NCBI RefSeq assembly: GCF_027744825.2
Contig: NC_071347.1
Location: 20,842,001-20,906,000 of the forward strand
Source of the DNA: Synchiropus splendidus
Taxonomy: Eukaryota > Chordata > Actinopteri > Syngnathiformes > Callionymidae
DNA length: 64,000 bases
Direction of reading: 5' to 3'
Shown: positions 9,190-19,890 of the stretch, piece after piece
Layout: each line of letters opens with the position of its first letter
Numbering within the stretch: position 1 is the first letter of the stretch
The notes under the pieces: model-generated
Seen by the model: only the letters and a program-made list of their open reading frames with translations
Told to the model about the DNA's origin: nothing
The model's database searches: none
Translations under genes and position numbers: made by a program

Positions 9190-10795
9190 TCTTTTAATTA
9201 ATGATGTGTCTTAATGATGGTCAAAAACACCTCAAGTCAGAAAAAAACCCCGAAAAAACGAAAATAAATAATAATAAAAACAAATAATACTGACAATAAA
9301 GATAACCACAAATTCACAGGTACAATAAATGCTAGACATAATAAAAGATTCTAAACAATAAACACAATAAATTCTTCAGAAAAACAAGAAAAAAAATGAA
9401 CATCTAAAAAGAGTTGGGTTGTGGGTTGATTTGAGAAAACAGTGTTGGTGTTGGTGGGACTCACTCTGGTGATAGTTTAGTCTCCAGAGTCACAAACAGC
9501 CACGGGTGAAGAAGCAGCTGCGGGTGAAGAAGGTGACCGGAGCAGAGGATGTTTCCGCTCTGTGACTGCTGTGTCTGATGCCATGGTGAAAATGATGTTG
9601 TCGTCTGTTCCAGGTCCGGCAGACGCCTCCAAAGAAGTGTGAGTGTCTCACCTTTGATCGCCCCGGGACGTAACCGCGTTTGTGTGCGTGTGTGTGTCCT
9701 TGTATAGCCATATATGTATTTATCCTTGCGAGGACCATTTGGCCGGACTCCACAAGTCCAAGCCTCCGTTTGAGAATGAAAACGTCATTATCACTGTGTT
9801 CCTTCAGAGTGCTGGTTCAGGTGTTTTGGATGGTGAGGTTTAGGGGGAGAGGCCAGTGTCCCCATAAAACAGAAGAAACATGAGGTGTGTGTGCGTGTTT
9901 TTAAGCATATCTATCCTAGTGAGGACCAGTTATGGGGAAAACACCTCCTTGTGTGGCCCCGTATGTCTTTGTGGGGACAGTTTTGCCGGACCCCACAAGG
10001 TCAAGCCTCAGTTTTGAGGGTGAAGACTTTAAAACAACAGGGTCATGATGACTGAGTTTCAGTTTGGTTCAGAGTCCTGGTTAATGTTGATGAAGGATTA
10101 CGGCCACGAGAGGTCCTCACAAGGATGGTGTGACGAGCCTGTGTGTGTCAGGACCCGCGAGAGCTGAGAGCAGAAACCACACTGGCCTCAGCTCATCAGC
10201 TGAAACACTCAGCGTCAGGGCGGATGAGAAACCTGCAGGAGAACAAAGCTAGAGCAGCTCTGGAGGCCCAGACACTGACGTGCTGCTTCTTCTCTCCATC
10301 AGGACTGAAGATCCAGCTGCAGACGACGAGAAAAGAAGGTGGGTTTGCCTCGCCGTCGGCTGCAGCTTCAGACGTCTAGACGTCCTTCCTCTTCACGAGG
10401 ACCTCCTTTCTACCGTCTGTTCTTAAGAGATCTGCTTAGCTTGTGACGCTGACCGCGCGCTAACTCTCCACAGGAACTACGGGGGCGTGTACGTGGGGCT
10501 GCCCACCGACCTGTCCACCGTGGCCTCCAGTCAGTCCAAGCCAACCAGTAAAGGTAACTCACCGTCCTGTCCCGTCGTATTCTGGGAGCTAGCTTAGCAG
10601 GTTAGCCGGCGCCAGTGAAACGTTTCACACCTAGCTGCTAGCTTGTTTCCGCTCGCGTCATTCTCACAGTCTGAAACTGATATGGTGTCGGTGCGTCTGG
10701 CCATGACTCATCGCGCTGACACTGCTTCTATCCTCGCTCTTTCATCCTGACCCGAGTCTGAAGCGGCTCTGTCATTTCCCGCCCTGTCAGATTAG
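6018..10795 (+). CDS. c12orf75: OCC1 homologue (overexpressed in colon carcinoma 1), complete, five coding exons
   Basis: The coding exons are 6018-6060, 9614-9638, 10303-10338, 10474-10553 and 10791-10795. They join in phase to 189 nt, giving 62 residues and a stop; the human protein is about 63. Every junction has GT/AG and pyrimidine-rich acceptors. Diagnostic peptides are MGCGNSSATS at the N-terminus, the acidic stretch TEDPAADDEKRR, and NYGGVYVGLP, the most conserved block of the family. The C-terminus is SSQSKPTSKD. The molecular function of OCC1 is not established. The N-terminus fits an N-myristoylation signal (Gly2, Ser6) with Cys3 available for palmitoylation, suggesting membrane attachment; that is inference. 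No transmembrane segment or folded domain is visible. The gene is divergent from appl2, as in human. The terminal exon assignment is less certain than the first four exons. Confidence 0.92.
6590..6905 (+). mobile_element. Non-LTR retrotransposon 3'-end remnant in c12orf75 intron 1
   Basis: It begins with GTGGTGAAGAAAGAGCTGAG and continues into CCAAAAGACAAAC, the recurring anchor of this family. It continues with degraded reverse-transcriptase C-terminal sequence, GGAGGAGGCCCCGGGGCGCA and GCAGAGGGAAGTCT, in the same order as in 5060-5285. The frame is broken. A second, very short anchor fragment is at about 6212-6243. Confidence 0.7.
8175..8285 (+). mobile_element. L2-like retroelement tail fragment
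   Basis: TCCAGGGTGTCCCTCTCTGC, then TGGGATGGACTCCACC, a CATGACCCGTAAACTGAATG block and GAGATGAAGAGAG correspond to the widespread fish tail of the form 'ccagggtgt...gctgggataggctccagc...gaccctgaa..ggataag'. It is short and degraded. Confidence 0.55.
8830..9400 (+). repeat. A-rich strand-asymmetric island
   Basis: About 570 bp in which the plus strand is dominated by A runs and AAAT/AATA motifs with little T outside the TA array. No coding potential. It lies within c12orf75 intron 1 and resembles islands at about 31.45-32.13 kb and 33.13-34.29 kb. Confidence 0.6.
9144..9182. repeat. (TA)n microsatellite
   Basis: About 19 uninterrupted TA units inside the A-rich island. Confidence 0.95.
9614..9638 (+). 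CDS. c12orf75: c12orf75 coding exon 2 (25-nt microexon)
   Basis: It encodes PADASKE with split codons on both sides, between TCTGTTCCAG and GTGAGT. The exon 1 remainder G joins GT to make Gly, and GT at the 3' end joins the G of exon 3 to make Val. The reading agrees with the family's GPA-x-x-KDVTE stretch. Confidence 0.88.
9680..10145 (+). repeat. Teleost GAGGACC/CACAAGG dispersed repeat, two adjoining copies
   Basis: CCTTGCGAGGACCATTTGGC, then CGGACTCCACAAGTCCAAGC, then GGTGAGGTTTAGGGGGAGAG is followed by a second round: CTATCCTAGTGAGGACCAG, TTTGTGGGGACAGTTTTGCC, CCCACAAGGTCAAGCCTCAG, and a final GGTCCTCACAAGGATGG. This family is often seen in fish introns. A third copy is at 53636-53795. 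It occupies most of intron 2 of c12orf75. Confidence 0.65.
10303..10338 (+). CDS. c12orf75: c12orf75 coding exon 3
   Basis: It encodes TEDPAADDEKR, the acidic central part, with acceptor TTCTCTCCATCAG and donor AAG/GTGGGT. The final AG plus the G of exon 4 gives the second Arg of the conserved KRRNYGG junction. Confidence 0.92.
10474..10553 (+). CDS. c12orf75: c12orf75 coding exon 4
   Basis: It encodes NYGGVYVGLPTDLSTVASSQ followed by SKPTSK. The NYGGVYVGLP block is essentially invariant in the family. The acceptor is CTCTCCACAG and the donor is AAAG/GTAACT. Confidence 0.94.
10791..10795 (+). CDS. c12orf75: c12orf75 terminal coding exon (5 coding nt: Asp and stop)
   Basis: The acceptor CTGTCATTTCCCGCCCTGTC-AG has an excellent pyrimidine tract and is followed by ATTAG. 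Joined to the G left by exon 4, this gives GAT (Asp) and TAG, so the protein ends TSKD, close to the KN ending recalled for mammals. The intron would be 237 bp. Other acceptors (11053, 20105) would add longer unconserved tails. Confidence 0.65.
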
Positions 10796-11245
10796 CGCCT
10801 CCTGAGACCCTGGCGTGACACGTCTGGACCCCTGCTGGGGGGCGATGAGGACCGGCACCAGGTTGCTCTGTGGATCACAGCCGCAGCAGGAGAGACTTTC
10901 CTCTGCAGCAGCAGCTTCCTCTTCACCAGTGACTCACACACTCACTCACTCTGGAGCCGCCACAGGCGGGCGGTGATCTGAGGGGGGCGCCGGTGATCCT
11001 CGCCGGCCACGTGTGACACAAGTCTGTGCTCACTTTCCTCTTTTGTGTCCTTCACTTTCAGACCTTCATGTGTTTATCCCATTCATTTTGCATGAGGGAT
11101 CGTCTTTCATATCTTACGCTGTCAGTTATTCTCTCCATTCAAACTATTTTTTAAGATTTATTTTAATAATTCATAGAAAAAATAAGAATTCATTTTTCAC
11201 ATGAGATAACATGGTCTTGTAATAAAATTTTCTCTGTTGATAGTG
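10796..11245 (+). other. c12orf75: c12orf75 3' UTR (predicted)
   Basis: Sequence from the TAG to the first good poly(A) signal, AATAAA at 11221-11226. It becomes sharply AT-rich after about 11080, where it enters a T-rich island. The cleavage site is not readable. Confidence 0.45.
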
Positions 11246-11700
11246 AATTATATTTCATAATTTAGACACCGAATTGAACTAATGCTCATTTCCTCATTTT
11301 TACTCAATATTTTACTTAATTTATTATTATTATTATTAGTTTTATAGGTTTTATATCTGTAGTCAAACTTTCCATTTTCAGAGTCAGCATTTTTTTTATT
11401 TATTATTTTGTCATTAAAAAAACTTTTTCATTTTGTAACTTCATAATAATAATTTTAAGTCAAACTTATCGTTTTTTATATTATATATATTTTCATTTAT
11501 ATTACCCCCTTCTACTTCTTTTTTCTCTCTTTAAACAATTTCTTCGTCTGGTTTTGAACCATTCGCTATCAGGTCATAAATATTTTCAGCTCTACATTTT
11601 TTTCTAAATCTTTTTTTTTTTAAACATATTTATATCTTTTATTTTTACGTCATTATTTAATTTATTTGAACCAACTTTATTTTCTCCACTTCCCCTCAGA
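11080..11700 (+). repeat. T-rich strand-asymmetric island
   Basis: The plus strand is T-dominated for about 600 bp (repeated TTTATT and TTTTTT runs, a TTATTATTATTA stretch near 11320). It is the mirror composition of the A-rich islands and has no coding potential. Confidence 0.55.
11221..11226 (+). terminator. Candidate poly(A) signal of c12orf75
   Basis: AATAAA about 425 bp after the predicted stop codon, followed within 10-30 bp by a T-rich/GT stretch (TTTTCTCTGTTGATAGTG). Confidence 0.45.
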
Positions 11701-13860
11701 GAGTTTTATCTTGACCCTTCACTCCACAGTGACCTGCTTTAGCCTCTTTCTCGCCTGAAGACACACGGAAACACACTTGAATGTCTTTTGTATGGACTTT
11801 CAACTGAAGCTCTCGTGCTTTTTGTAGCATCTTAAGTCACGGAGGAGAAGCTCCAGATGACCCGACACCATGAAGCTGCACAGCTCTGTGAGGCTAAATA
11901 TGGAAGCTAGACTTCTGAGTGGATGTGTCGATCATTTCATCATGTTTCACCAAAACATAATAGCTTCAATATGGATCAGATGAAAGGGATTAAGGAGGGG
12001 AAATAATTCATAGCAGTTTAAGCTAATTTCATTTTAGAACTTTAAAACAATGTTTGGTCCGATAACTTTGATACAGAGTTTGATCTGAAGCAACAAAAAT
12101 GATCTTGAAACTCAAAGTTATTAACTCAGACATTTGGCTCTGAGATATTCTGTCAAGAAGAATGGCAATCTTTTTTTCTCAAACTGTAAAATAGATTTTA
12201 TTGCAATTACTATGTAAATACTACTTTAATTGGAGTGGGAATTTTCCATATTTTTAAATTTTCATTTGAGATATTAAAAGAAAATCTCAAAAAGGTCGAT
12301 GTGTGATGCAACATTTTGATAATAATAATAATAATTAATAATAAAGCTTCTACATACCGGATTTTTTTCATGCAAAAATGAAAAACAAAATAATTCTGCA
12401 GTAAAACAACCAGCAAACACTGAAAAAGGAACAAACTTGTGAAATGAAACACAAACAAAAGTAAAAACGAATTCTAAAACGCCACTAAGGTCACAAGTTG
12501 TAATTCACGTCTCTAACACACGGTGGTGCTGTTAGTTTCATTTCAAGGTGCATTCCTATGACTCTCATACGAAAAATGTCTCAAAAAGACTCACTGGATT
12601 TTAAAGTTGTAGATTCCGTCCAAGTTAGAAAACACTGCTGTTTATTGGCCTTCAAAAGAAGAAGCAATTGATTTACTGAGGCGAATGTAACGGCACACAC
12701 CTCCGTCACAAAGATGTGCGCCTGCGTGTCTGAGCTCGCGCGCTAACGCTAGCTAGCTTGGTCGTCGTTTGCTGTGCAAAAAAGCTGTTCACTACAGTGG
12801 TCCAGGTCTGGTGTCAAACCAAGGGCTCGCCTCAGAACCGATCGGACCACCTGTCGTGGCGTCGTCTTCGCCGCGATCCAGCGCCGCGATCCAGCGCCGC
12901 TCATGTCGTGATCTCAGCGTGTATTAACGTGAACGTCTGTGGACGACGTCGAGGCACAGGTTTTGAAAACAAGCACAGATCTGACGGTGGGAGGAGCCGA
13001 GTCGTCCACCAGAGACTGGTGATAGAGCTGTGTCCGAGAATGTGCCGTGATCTGATCACAGTCCGATCACCGCTTCAGCGTCGAGTGCGTGTCGCCATCT
13101 TGTCTCTCTGTTGTTTCTGTTCCGAACCAAGAAGCAAAAAACATCATCTCTGTGTCATTTGCCACTGAAACGTTGAATAAAATATTTGCAGTTAAGCAGT
13201 TAATAGTTTGGTTTTTATTCCCCTCAATGGAGCTTGCAGCGCCACCTAGCAAGTATTACATTCAGGAACTTTCTGTGAATTACAACAGTCTTAAAAAATT
13301 CACACTTTATTCATTTTAATAGCAAATATCTCCATTAGTTTTGATTAAATTCTTTTTTTTTCGCACCATTTTTTGTTGGAGTTTTTGCCCCCATTTGAAG
13401 AAGCATTTTTCCAATATTTTCTTATCTGAAAGGAACTTTTTCTAAGAGACAGTGATGTCTGTGACATTGAGAGAAGCGCATTATCAGGTCTGGCGCCCCC
13501 TTCAGGCGGGCGGCGCGGCGCCACCTGTATCGCGAGCTCAGGGAGTCAAATCTGCTGCTGGATACGAGACACCTGCTGCACAGACGAGGAGGAGGAGTCG
13601 GATGAAATCAGCCTCGTGACGTTCCTTTGATACGATCTACAGCCGCGACCTGCCGTCTGCCATTAGCACTGACTCGCCGTGACGAGAGCGACGTGATGAA
13701 TCCCTCGTCGTTGCTGCAGCTGCTGCCTCTATCTGCCGCTGACATCTCCAGGCCACTCCGGCATTTCCTCTGGTCCCAGGCTCGTCCCTTCTGTGGGCGA
13801 GGACCGCGGTGCGGAGAAGCTCTTGCTCAAGGGTCAAACCCAAACCTCAGCAAACACACT
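11701..13860. other. Intergenic, no gene seen
   Basis: It contains an AT-rich stretch (about 12000-12480), a short GC-rich tandem (about 12873-12902, the GATCCAGCGCCGC unit repeated) and otherwise mixed sequence. The 136-residue open frame at 12758-13168 matches nothing known. Confidence 0.5.
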
Positions 13861-13910
13861 GACTCCCAGATCCACTTCAAATTCTGAGGTCTGAAGTGGA
13901 TCTGGGAGTC
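13861..13910. repeat. Perfect 19-bp inverted repeat (hairpin)
   Basis: GACTCCCAGATCCACTTCA (13861-13879) is followed after a 12-nt loop by its exact reverse complement (13892-13910). Pairing stops sharply at both ends. Confidence 0.95.
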
Positions 13911-16559
13911 TAGACTTCCCCAGTCTCGAGGATTCCTGCTGAGAGGAACAGGAGCACTGAGGCTTCATAGCTGCTTCTGCTGCGGGACCTCACAAGGAAG
14001 TAGGAAATGGAGGCCTCACACAGGGGAAGATGGTCAAGGGGCTCGCAGATGCTGCAGCAAGAAGCAGCCATTGATGGGTGAATCGATGGGAGCCTCCATT
14101 TTGAGGCCTAGGTGCGGGTGGGTTGTGGTGAAGGGCTGAAACACCCTAAGAACCTGAGGTGCACCCCAGCAGACCATCCCTGCACCTAAAGCTCCACTAC
14201 CCCCCGACCCCTCCGACCTTGGAACACAGTTCTGAGGGATGTTCAGCAGCAAGTCCCCAGTGTCTAAGTAGGTGCTTTCTGATTGGTCACTTGGCTTCAG
14301 GAACTCAAGTGTCGCCTGAGACCCGGAGAGTCCTCTCTGTCCCAGAAGGTCGGCACAGGTTTCGGTTCCAACCAGTCAAGTGCTCGAGGTTTAACCAGTC
14401 AGGCGATGTGGTCCGCCGGAACACTGGTTTGTTCAGGACGTGGTTTGTAACAGACAGGTCCAAAATGGAGCATGAATGGGCCTTATGAGGTCCGGATTTT
14501 GGGCCGTGTGAAAATGTGAGTCTGGCATTTGAGGGGCAAAAGAGGTTTCTAGAAACATCGGCGAGTGGAAGCTGCTCTGTTTCTTCAGCCGCTCGGCGAG
14601 AGCTGCGGATGACAAATGCTCCGTCGCAAAGAGACTGATCTGAGAGATTCTGAGATGACGGATGATGGACAGCTCATTGATCGACGCCACAAATGGACGG
14701 TCAGCGGTGCTCAGCTCAAGACCCGGCTGCCATGGTGAGTCATGGTTCTGGAGTCTGGTTGCATTTCAGCTCTCATCGCATCACTCTTCATCTTCCATGT
14801 GGAGGTGAAAATGAGACCAAGACACTGCTGCGTCTGACCTGCAGAGGGCACTGCGCCACCAGCTAAAGGGAGCAGGAGAGTCCACTGCTTGACCAGAAGT
14901 TTCCTGCGTCAAACACCTTGAGCTACACACGATGTTGCGAGTCAAACTGTCCAATGGAAGGAAACAAAAACCTGGACATGTCTGAGCTGGGGGTCGATTG
15001 ATTTGACTAGAATCCAGTCTCCACTGGCTCCATGAGTAAAACGTCTCTTCACTCTCTGACATCATGGTTCTCTCTTCGTCTCAAACAGGCGAGTCCATCT
15101 GCTGTCTGCAGCTCTGGAGGGAGCTGACTGACCCGGACCTTCTCACTCCAGCAGCAGTCGGGGCTGAAGCCAGAGACGCAGACACCAAAGTGTCTGTGAG
15201 GAGATGTGTTTGTGTCTGTGCTGTCTGATGGAGCGTCATGACCAGCTGCCTGCTGGAAGCTGCCGCATGGAAGCGCCTTGTTGCAGGGTGTCACAGCTGG
15301 TAGAGGAACCTCAGTGATGGATCTGAAAACACAAGCAAGCAAAAAACAAATCCCACTCACGAGCTATGGTTCCTGGACATGGTGCTGGAGTTCCTCAGGT
15401 TTGTGGCGCTGAGTCGTGGACGACCTGTTGTGGCAGCCGTCTTTAATTGTCCTCTGCAGGACGTGTTTTGCTGAAGTTGTGTGGTGCGTTCTGACCCCCT
15501 GTATTGGACCAGAGCTGTTTGAACTTCTGACCTTGGACAGATACTGAGAATGGTGACACAATTCTGTCGCTATATGTCATCAAACATGGCCAGAAACACG
15601 CACAGAGTCTTCAGAAGATGCGTCACTATCAAACAAACTGAAGAACGTCGAGACCTTCTTCATGTCTCAGACCTAAAAGCAGGTCTTGGTGGAGATAATC
15701 TTCATGGCGTTGCACTGAACTCGGCCCTGAGAAGAAGAACTGGAGGTCTTCAACATGAAAAGCTTCAGCACGAGTTCTGGTCGACCTGGAGACTTCCATT
15801 CCTTCCCGCATGTCGCTCTGGTGAGGTGCTCCTCAGAGTGGAACCAGGACTCGTCTGCCAGCTGGAGAGTCACCTGAAGGACAGTAAGTGACCCCTTCGT
15901 ACCTCAGTTCAGACTCCTCACGTGTCAGACTCAAGCCTTGGAAGGAATGGCCGGGAGTCCCGGGTCGGTTCAGCCTGCGGAGCATGAGGGATCCCCGCGT
16001 CGTGTCGGCGCAGGTCGTGGTCCAGACTGTGGCTCCCCTGGAGCCCGTGATGAAGGGGGCGCTGTGGGCTGCAGCGGCTCCTCGCCGCTCATGTGCTTCC
16101 AATTAGAGGCCGAGCAGAGGCGGCTCTGGGCGGCATGTGGTTCCACTTACAGCAGGTGAAACAATGCAGGAAAATAGATCGGTTATCCGCCGCATTCCAC
16201 AGGCCGGTGAGAAGTGGCGCTAAATCACAGCAGGGCGGGGGCCGGGGGTCCTGATAGCGGCGAGCCCGGATCAGCGACACGACCGACTTCCACTTCCTTG
16301 ACAGACTTCTGTTGTCACACTTCTGGAGCCTTTCTGCTGAACATGACGGAGGACAGAGTGACACAGCGTTGCGCAGCATCCGGCCCAGACTCATGATAGA
16401 AGCTCCACTCAGAGGCGCAGCAAAACTGAAAATAGTCAAAAAGGAAGTGTCTTTTGGACTTAGGAAATGGATGTAAGTAAAAACAGTCGCTGTCTTCACC
16501 TATCTGTCGTGTAATGATGGAATCTTAGGGTCTTGTTCACGAGTGAGGGAAGGACTCTG
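13911..16559. other. Intergenic, no gene seen
   Basis: Mixed-composition sequence without recognisable genes. The 113-residue plus frame at 15550-15891 ends near a donor-like ACA/GTAAGT but has no recognised homologue. Around 16140-16245 the sequence is evenly mixed and could be conserved non-coding DNA. Confidence 0.45.
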
Positions 16560-16832
16560 GCAGTCATGGTGGAGAAAGAGCTGAGCCAAAAGCTGCTTCC
16601 ACGCTGGGGTTTCTCTTCTCACCTGTTGCCAAATGAGGCCACGAAAAACTCAGTCAAAAGCTTCGGGCTCCTCACTGTCGAGTGACGCCAGTCGACTTGT
16701 ACTTGAGGGCTCAGAGACTGAGGACCAACTCGGGTAGATGATGTCTCTCAGTTGACCAGTGAACACCGTGGTGCAGGTGGCTGCTACAGAGAGGGACGTG
16801 TGGGCTTCTCTCCCCAGTGCTGCCCCCGCAGG
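16560..16832 (+). mobile_element. Non-LTR retrotransposon 3'-end remnant
   Basis: It opens with GTGGAGAAAGAGCTGAGCC followed by AAAAGCTGCTTCC, the family anchor. It closes with GAGGGACGTGTGGGCTTCTC and AGTGCTGCCCCCGCAG, the family tail. The middle is replaced or eroded. Confidence 0.6.
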
Positions 16833-16917
16833 TGATAGAAAACACACCCAGCAACTTCCACCCGTCTCTCAAGCTGCGTTAAAAAAGATCAATCGGCTGG
16901 GGGAAGGTCTAAAACAG

Positions 16918-17310
16918 ACCTGAGCAAAGTGCGGCCCGTGGGCCATATGTGGCCCGATGCCTGTATTTTTGTGACCCTTTCGACATCAGACCAAAACAAA
17001 TACCTACGTGGAATTTTCTTTCTTTCTTTTTCAGTCACCACCACCACTTCAGCAGTAAATATAGCATGTTATTGAGACTAAAATATTCTTCTTTTTATTG
17101 GCCATTTTTGTTTGTTTCTCTTGTTGAAAATACAAAGGAATATGGCAAATATGGTTATGTTGAGTTATATTCAAATTATATGCATATGAAACGAAATATG
17201 TCAATAGGTTCATATTTACACTTCTTCATATTCTTACTTACATTTCATCTTTTTAGGTTCATTTCGTCCTTGTTATTTAAGTATGTATTTTAAATATTTT
17301 TCCCTCATGT
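16918..17310 (+). mobile_element. hAT-like element end with AT-rich interior
   Basis: GTGCGGCCCGTGGGCCATAT with GTGGCCCGATG is the characteristic 'gcggcccgcgggccatatgcggcc' end of non-autonomous hAT elements. It is followed by about 320 bp of AT-rich sequence. I did not find the opposite end, so the right boundary is a guess. Confidence 0.5.
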
Positions 17311-17981
17311 TTTGTAGTCATGGCTGTCCTTCTTTGGATGGAGGCCCCTCACTTTCTCTCCTTCCAACCTCACTGGAAAATCCGCGCTCTGATTGGCTAA
17401 CACGCAGCAACTTGTTGAGTTCAGACCTTTCATCGTCCGTGTTTGATGCGACCAATGGGCTACATACAGCTTCACCTCAGGTCTCCTCAGGGACTTTACA
17501 TGCAGATCACTTGCTTCTGCTGCTTCAGATCATGTTTCGTCCCTTCAGTCGCCTGATCCATCAAGCTTCATCTGTGAAGCTCTTTGGGGAGCATGACCAA
17601 CCTGTCGCCCCCCCCCCACAGCCTCCCACAATGAGCGCCCCGCCCCCCACCACCCCGACTAGAGCACGACACGGTCCTCCTCGACTCGCTGACGTGCACA
17701 TGTTCCATGTTCAAGGCTGGGACCCGGAACACCTGAGGAAACGCTTAATAGCATTAGCAGAGGAGACCGTGTTTTGGAGCCAGGAACGCCGCTCCGTGTT
17801 CCGGAGCAGGTCAGCAGCTGATCTTATCGGAGCGCCTGGACTCCCCCTCTGCCCTCTGTGCTGGCAGTTCATCTGCTTTTCACCATGCGGTTGCAGCCGC
17901 TGCAGGCGGCGGTACTGGAAAGAATGTGGGTTAATACAGCAGGAGGGATCTGGACATCACACTCTCCTGCGCCTTTTATAG
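17283..17981 (+). other. Unassigned open frame of 232 codons
   Basis: This is the longest uninterrupted frame in the window outside or inside low-complexity DNA. It includes a proline-rich stretch caused by C runs at 17605-17650. No domain, signal peptide or family motif is recognised. The first Met lies in AT-rich repeat DNA, and there are no convincing flanking splice sites. It is probably a chance frame. Confidence 0.15.
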
Positions 17982-19177
17982 CAGCAGGAATCAGTCCAGA
18001 GTTGTAAATCCATAGATGTTTGGCGTCCCACCACTTCATATAGGGCTCAGAGAACCTCTCACATGCAGAAGAACGCAGATGAAAGAAACTATTTTTGATC
18101 AGACTCCCAGAAGTGCTAGCAAGAATGCTACCTCTGCTCTCTCATGGACTCTGTGCTTCCGCCACCACTCCTCTCATAGAGTCTCAAGGTTAAAGAGAGT
18201 CATGCCAGCTTCAATTCAGTCACACCGTAAAAACGTGGCAGTGGGTTTTCCATCTCGAGCGCTGTGTTCCTCAGCCCTCTCTTAAATTCCAGGGGGACGT
18301 TAACAACTTCTTCAGCAGGAGCGCTGGGCGACGTTGGCACATCCCTCGCCGATCTGGAATTGGCTTGGTCCCGGTCTGGCTCGCTCCAGGCTCCGAGAGG
18401 TTCCACTTGGCTTCTACGGATATTTATGGACAAGTGTGAGCAGCTGGGAGCAGGGAATCACTAACACTGTCAGGTGATAGAGAGCAGAAGTCGTCCATCA
18501 ACTATTGAGACCTACAGTCGACCAGCTTGTTAAGGCTCCACTGGTCACAACTGAGCCATCTGGTCACCCAACTGAGGAGCCTCTCAACGATACTTGGACC
18601 AGGGTCATTTCCACAGCCAGGTGTGTGGGCAGCACTGGCCATGGAAGAAGGTAAACCTGGTCTGGAAACTGTGGAGACCTTGGGTTGGATGAACCGAGTA
18701 CAGGAACAGGTGTCCCATTCAGCGCATTTGACCCTTGTGTCAACAGGGTCAGGAGCTTGGGGATCCGGCTCAAGCTGCCTATGTTTGGGGCGTCACTGGG
18801 GGCCGTGTGGGGGCGGGTTTTTATTCCTGCCACCTGCAGTCTTCAGACACCTGATGGGTTAAAGGCCGTGCTCCTGGTTGGTTGGAACAAAAACACCTGT
18901 TGGGATTCGGTTTGAAACGCAGACACTAACTGATCCACCAGTGTGAGTCACGTGAGATGTGCTACAGTTGGTAATATCTTCAGACTCTGGACTTGAGTTC
19001 GCATCAGCGTCTCACACTTCCATCCTCCACACCTCCATCCTGAAGGTCCAGAGGCCATTGAGTAAAACAACTTTCACGTTTTCATATTCTACTCACAAAC
19101 TTTCCACCCTCACCTGGTTTGACCTGACAAATCCACACCACACTTGTCTAGTTCCAACACTCCTTGACCAGATTGTC
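17982..19177. other. Intergenic, no gene seen
   Basis: Mixed sequence, with short overlapping open frames on both strands that resemble nothing known and no clear repeats. Confidence 0.45.
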
Positions 19178-19890
19178 TAGTCCTGTGACTCTTAACCACA
19201 GGACCGGGGCCCATGGTTGGGCCGCGAGCGCCCCCTGGAGAGCCACTAAAAGCTTTTAGTTTTACACCTCTGGGCCCTGAGACGCTCAGTTTTAATACAT
19301 GATCCACGTGTGGTGGCAGTAGTGGGTCATTGAACTGACCTGACAGCTGCAAATCTGTGATAGTTACCAACTATGGAGAAGTTCTTGAAAAGAAACAAAT
19401 GATAAAGAAAGTAAAAACTGTTCATGAAATGAAAATGACATTACAACATTTTATGGCGATACTTTCACTCACACTTTACTTATATCTTCTGTGAAGTTTA
19501 AATGAAATATATTATTTTCATTTTATGATATTCAGACATGGTTTTATTATATATATTTTATTCAGAATTTTAATCCGTTTTTCCAATTTTCTCAACAGTT
19601 CGCATCAAGTTTTTTTCTTTTTTTCTTTAGTAAATTTGATGAACATGACTTGCACCTGCTTCTGCTGCTGGTTGGACTTTTCTATGACAAATAAATATCT
19701 TTGCGATGATCACATGTTTCATGTCTCTTCTCAAGGTTTTGGTTTCTTCACCTGTCAGTAGATTAAATATGGTTATTGACCACAAATGAGATCAAGAGTC
19801 GTGAATCAGTACTATTGATTGGCCCCGGGTCCATTTGTTCTGAGAAAGGTGGGCCCCGACATCAGAAAGGTGAAGACCCACTGGACTAGC
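19178..19890 (+). mobile_element. hAT-like non-autonomous transposon, about 0.7 kb
   Basis: The left end reads AGTCCTGTGACTCTTAACC, then GACCGGGGCCCATGGTTGGG. The right end, read on the minus strand, is AGTCCAGTGGGTCTTCACC, then GTCGGGGCCCACCTTTCTC. These imperfect inverted ends match the 'cagtggttcttaacc...ggggcccat' ends typical of hAT elements. CTAG flanks both sides and may be part of a target duplication. The interior (about 19380-19660) is AT-rich and non-coding. Confidence 0.6.

Larger units (their letters stand above)
6061..9613 (+). other. c12orf75: c12orf75 intron 1
   Basis: This 3.55-kb intron runs from GTGAGT to TTCCAG. It contains retrotransposon fragments (6590-6905, 8175-8285), an A-rich island with a TA microsatellite (about 8830-9400), and otherwise unremarkable sequence. 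Open frames inside it resemble no protein. Confidence 0.8.

Noticed and set aside
11054..11204. Alternative last exon after CTTCACTTTCAG
   Set aside because: The acceptor is good, but the frame adds about 50 hydrophobic residues unlike any OCC1 protein.
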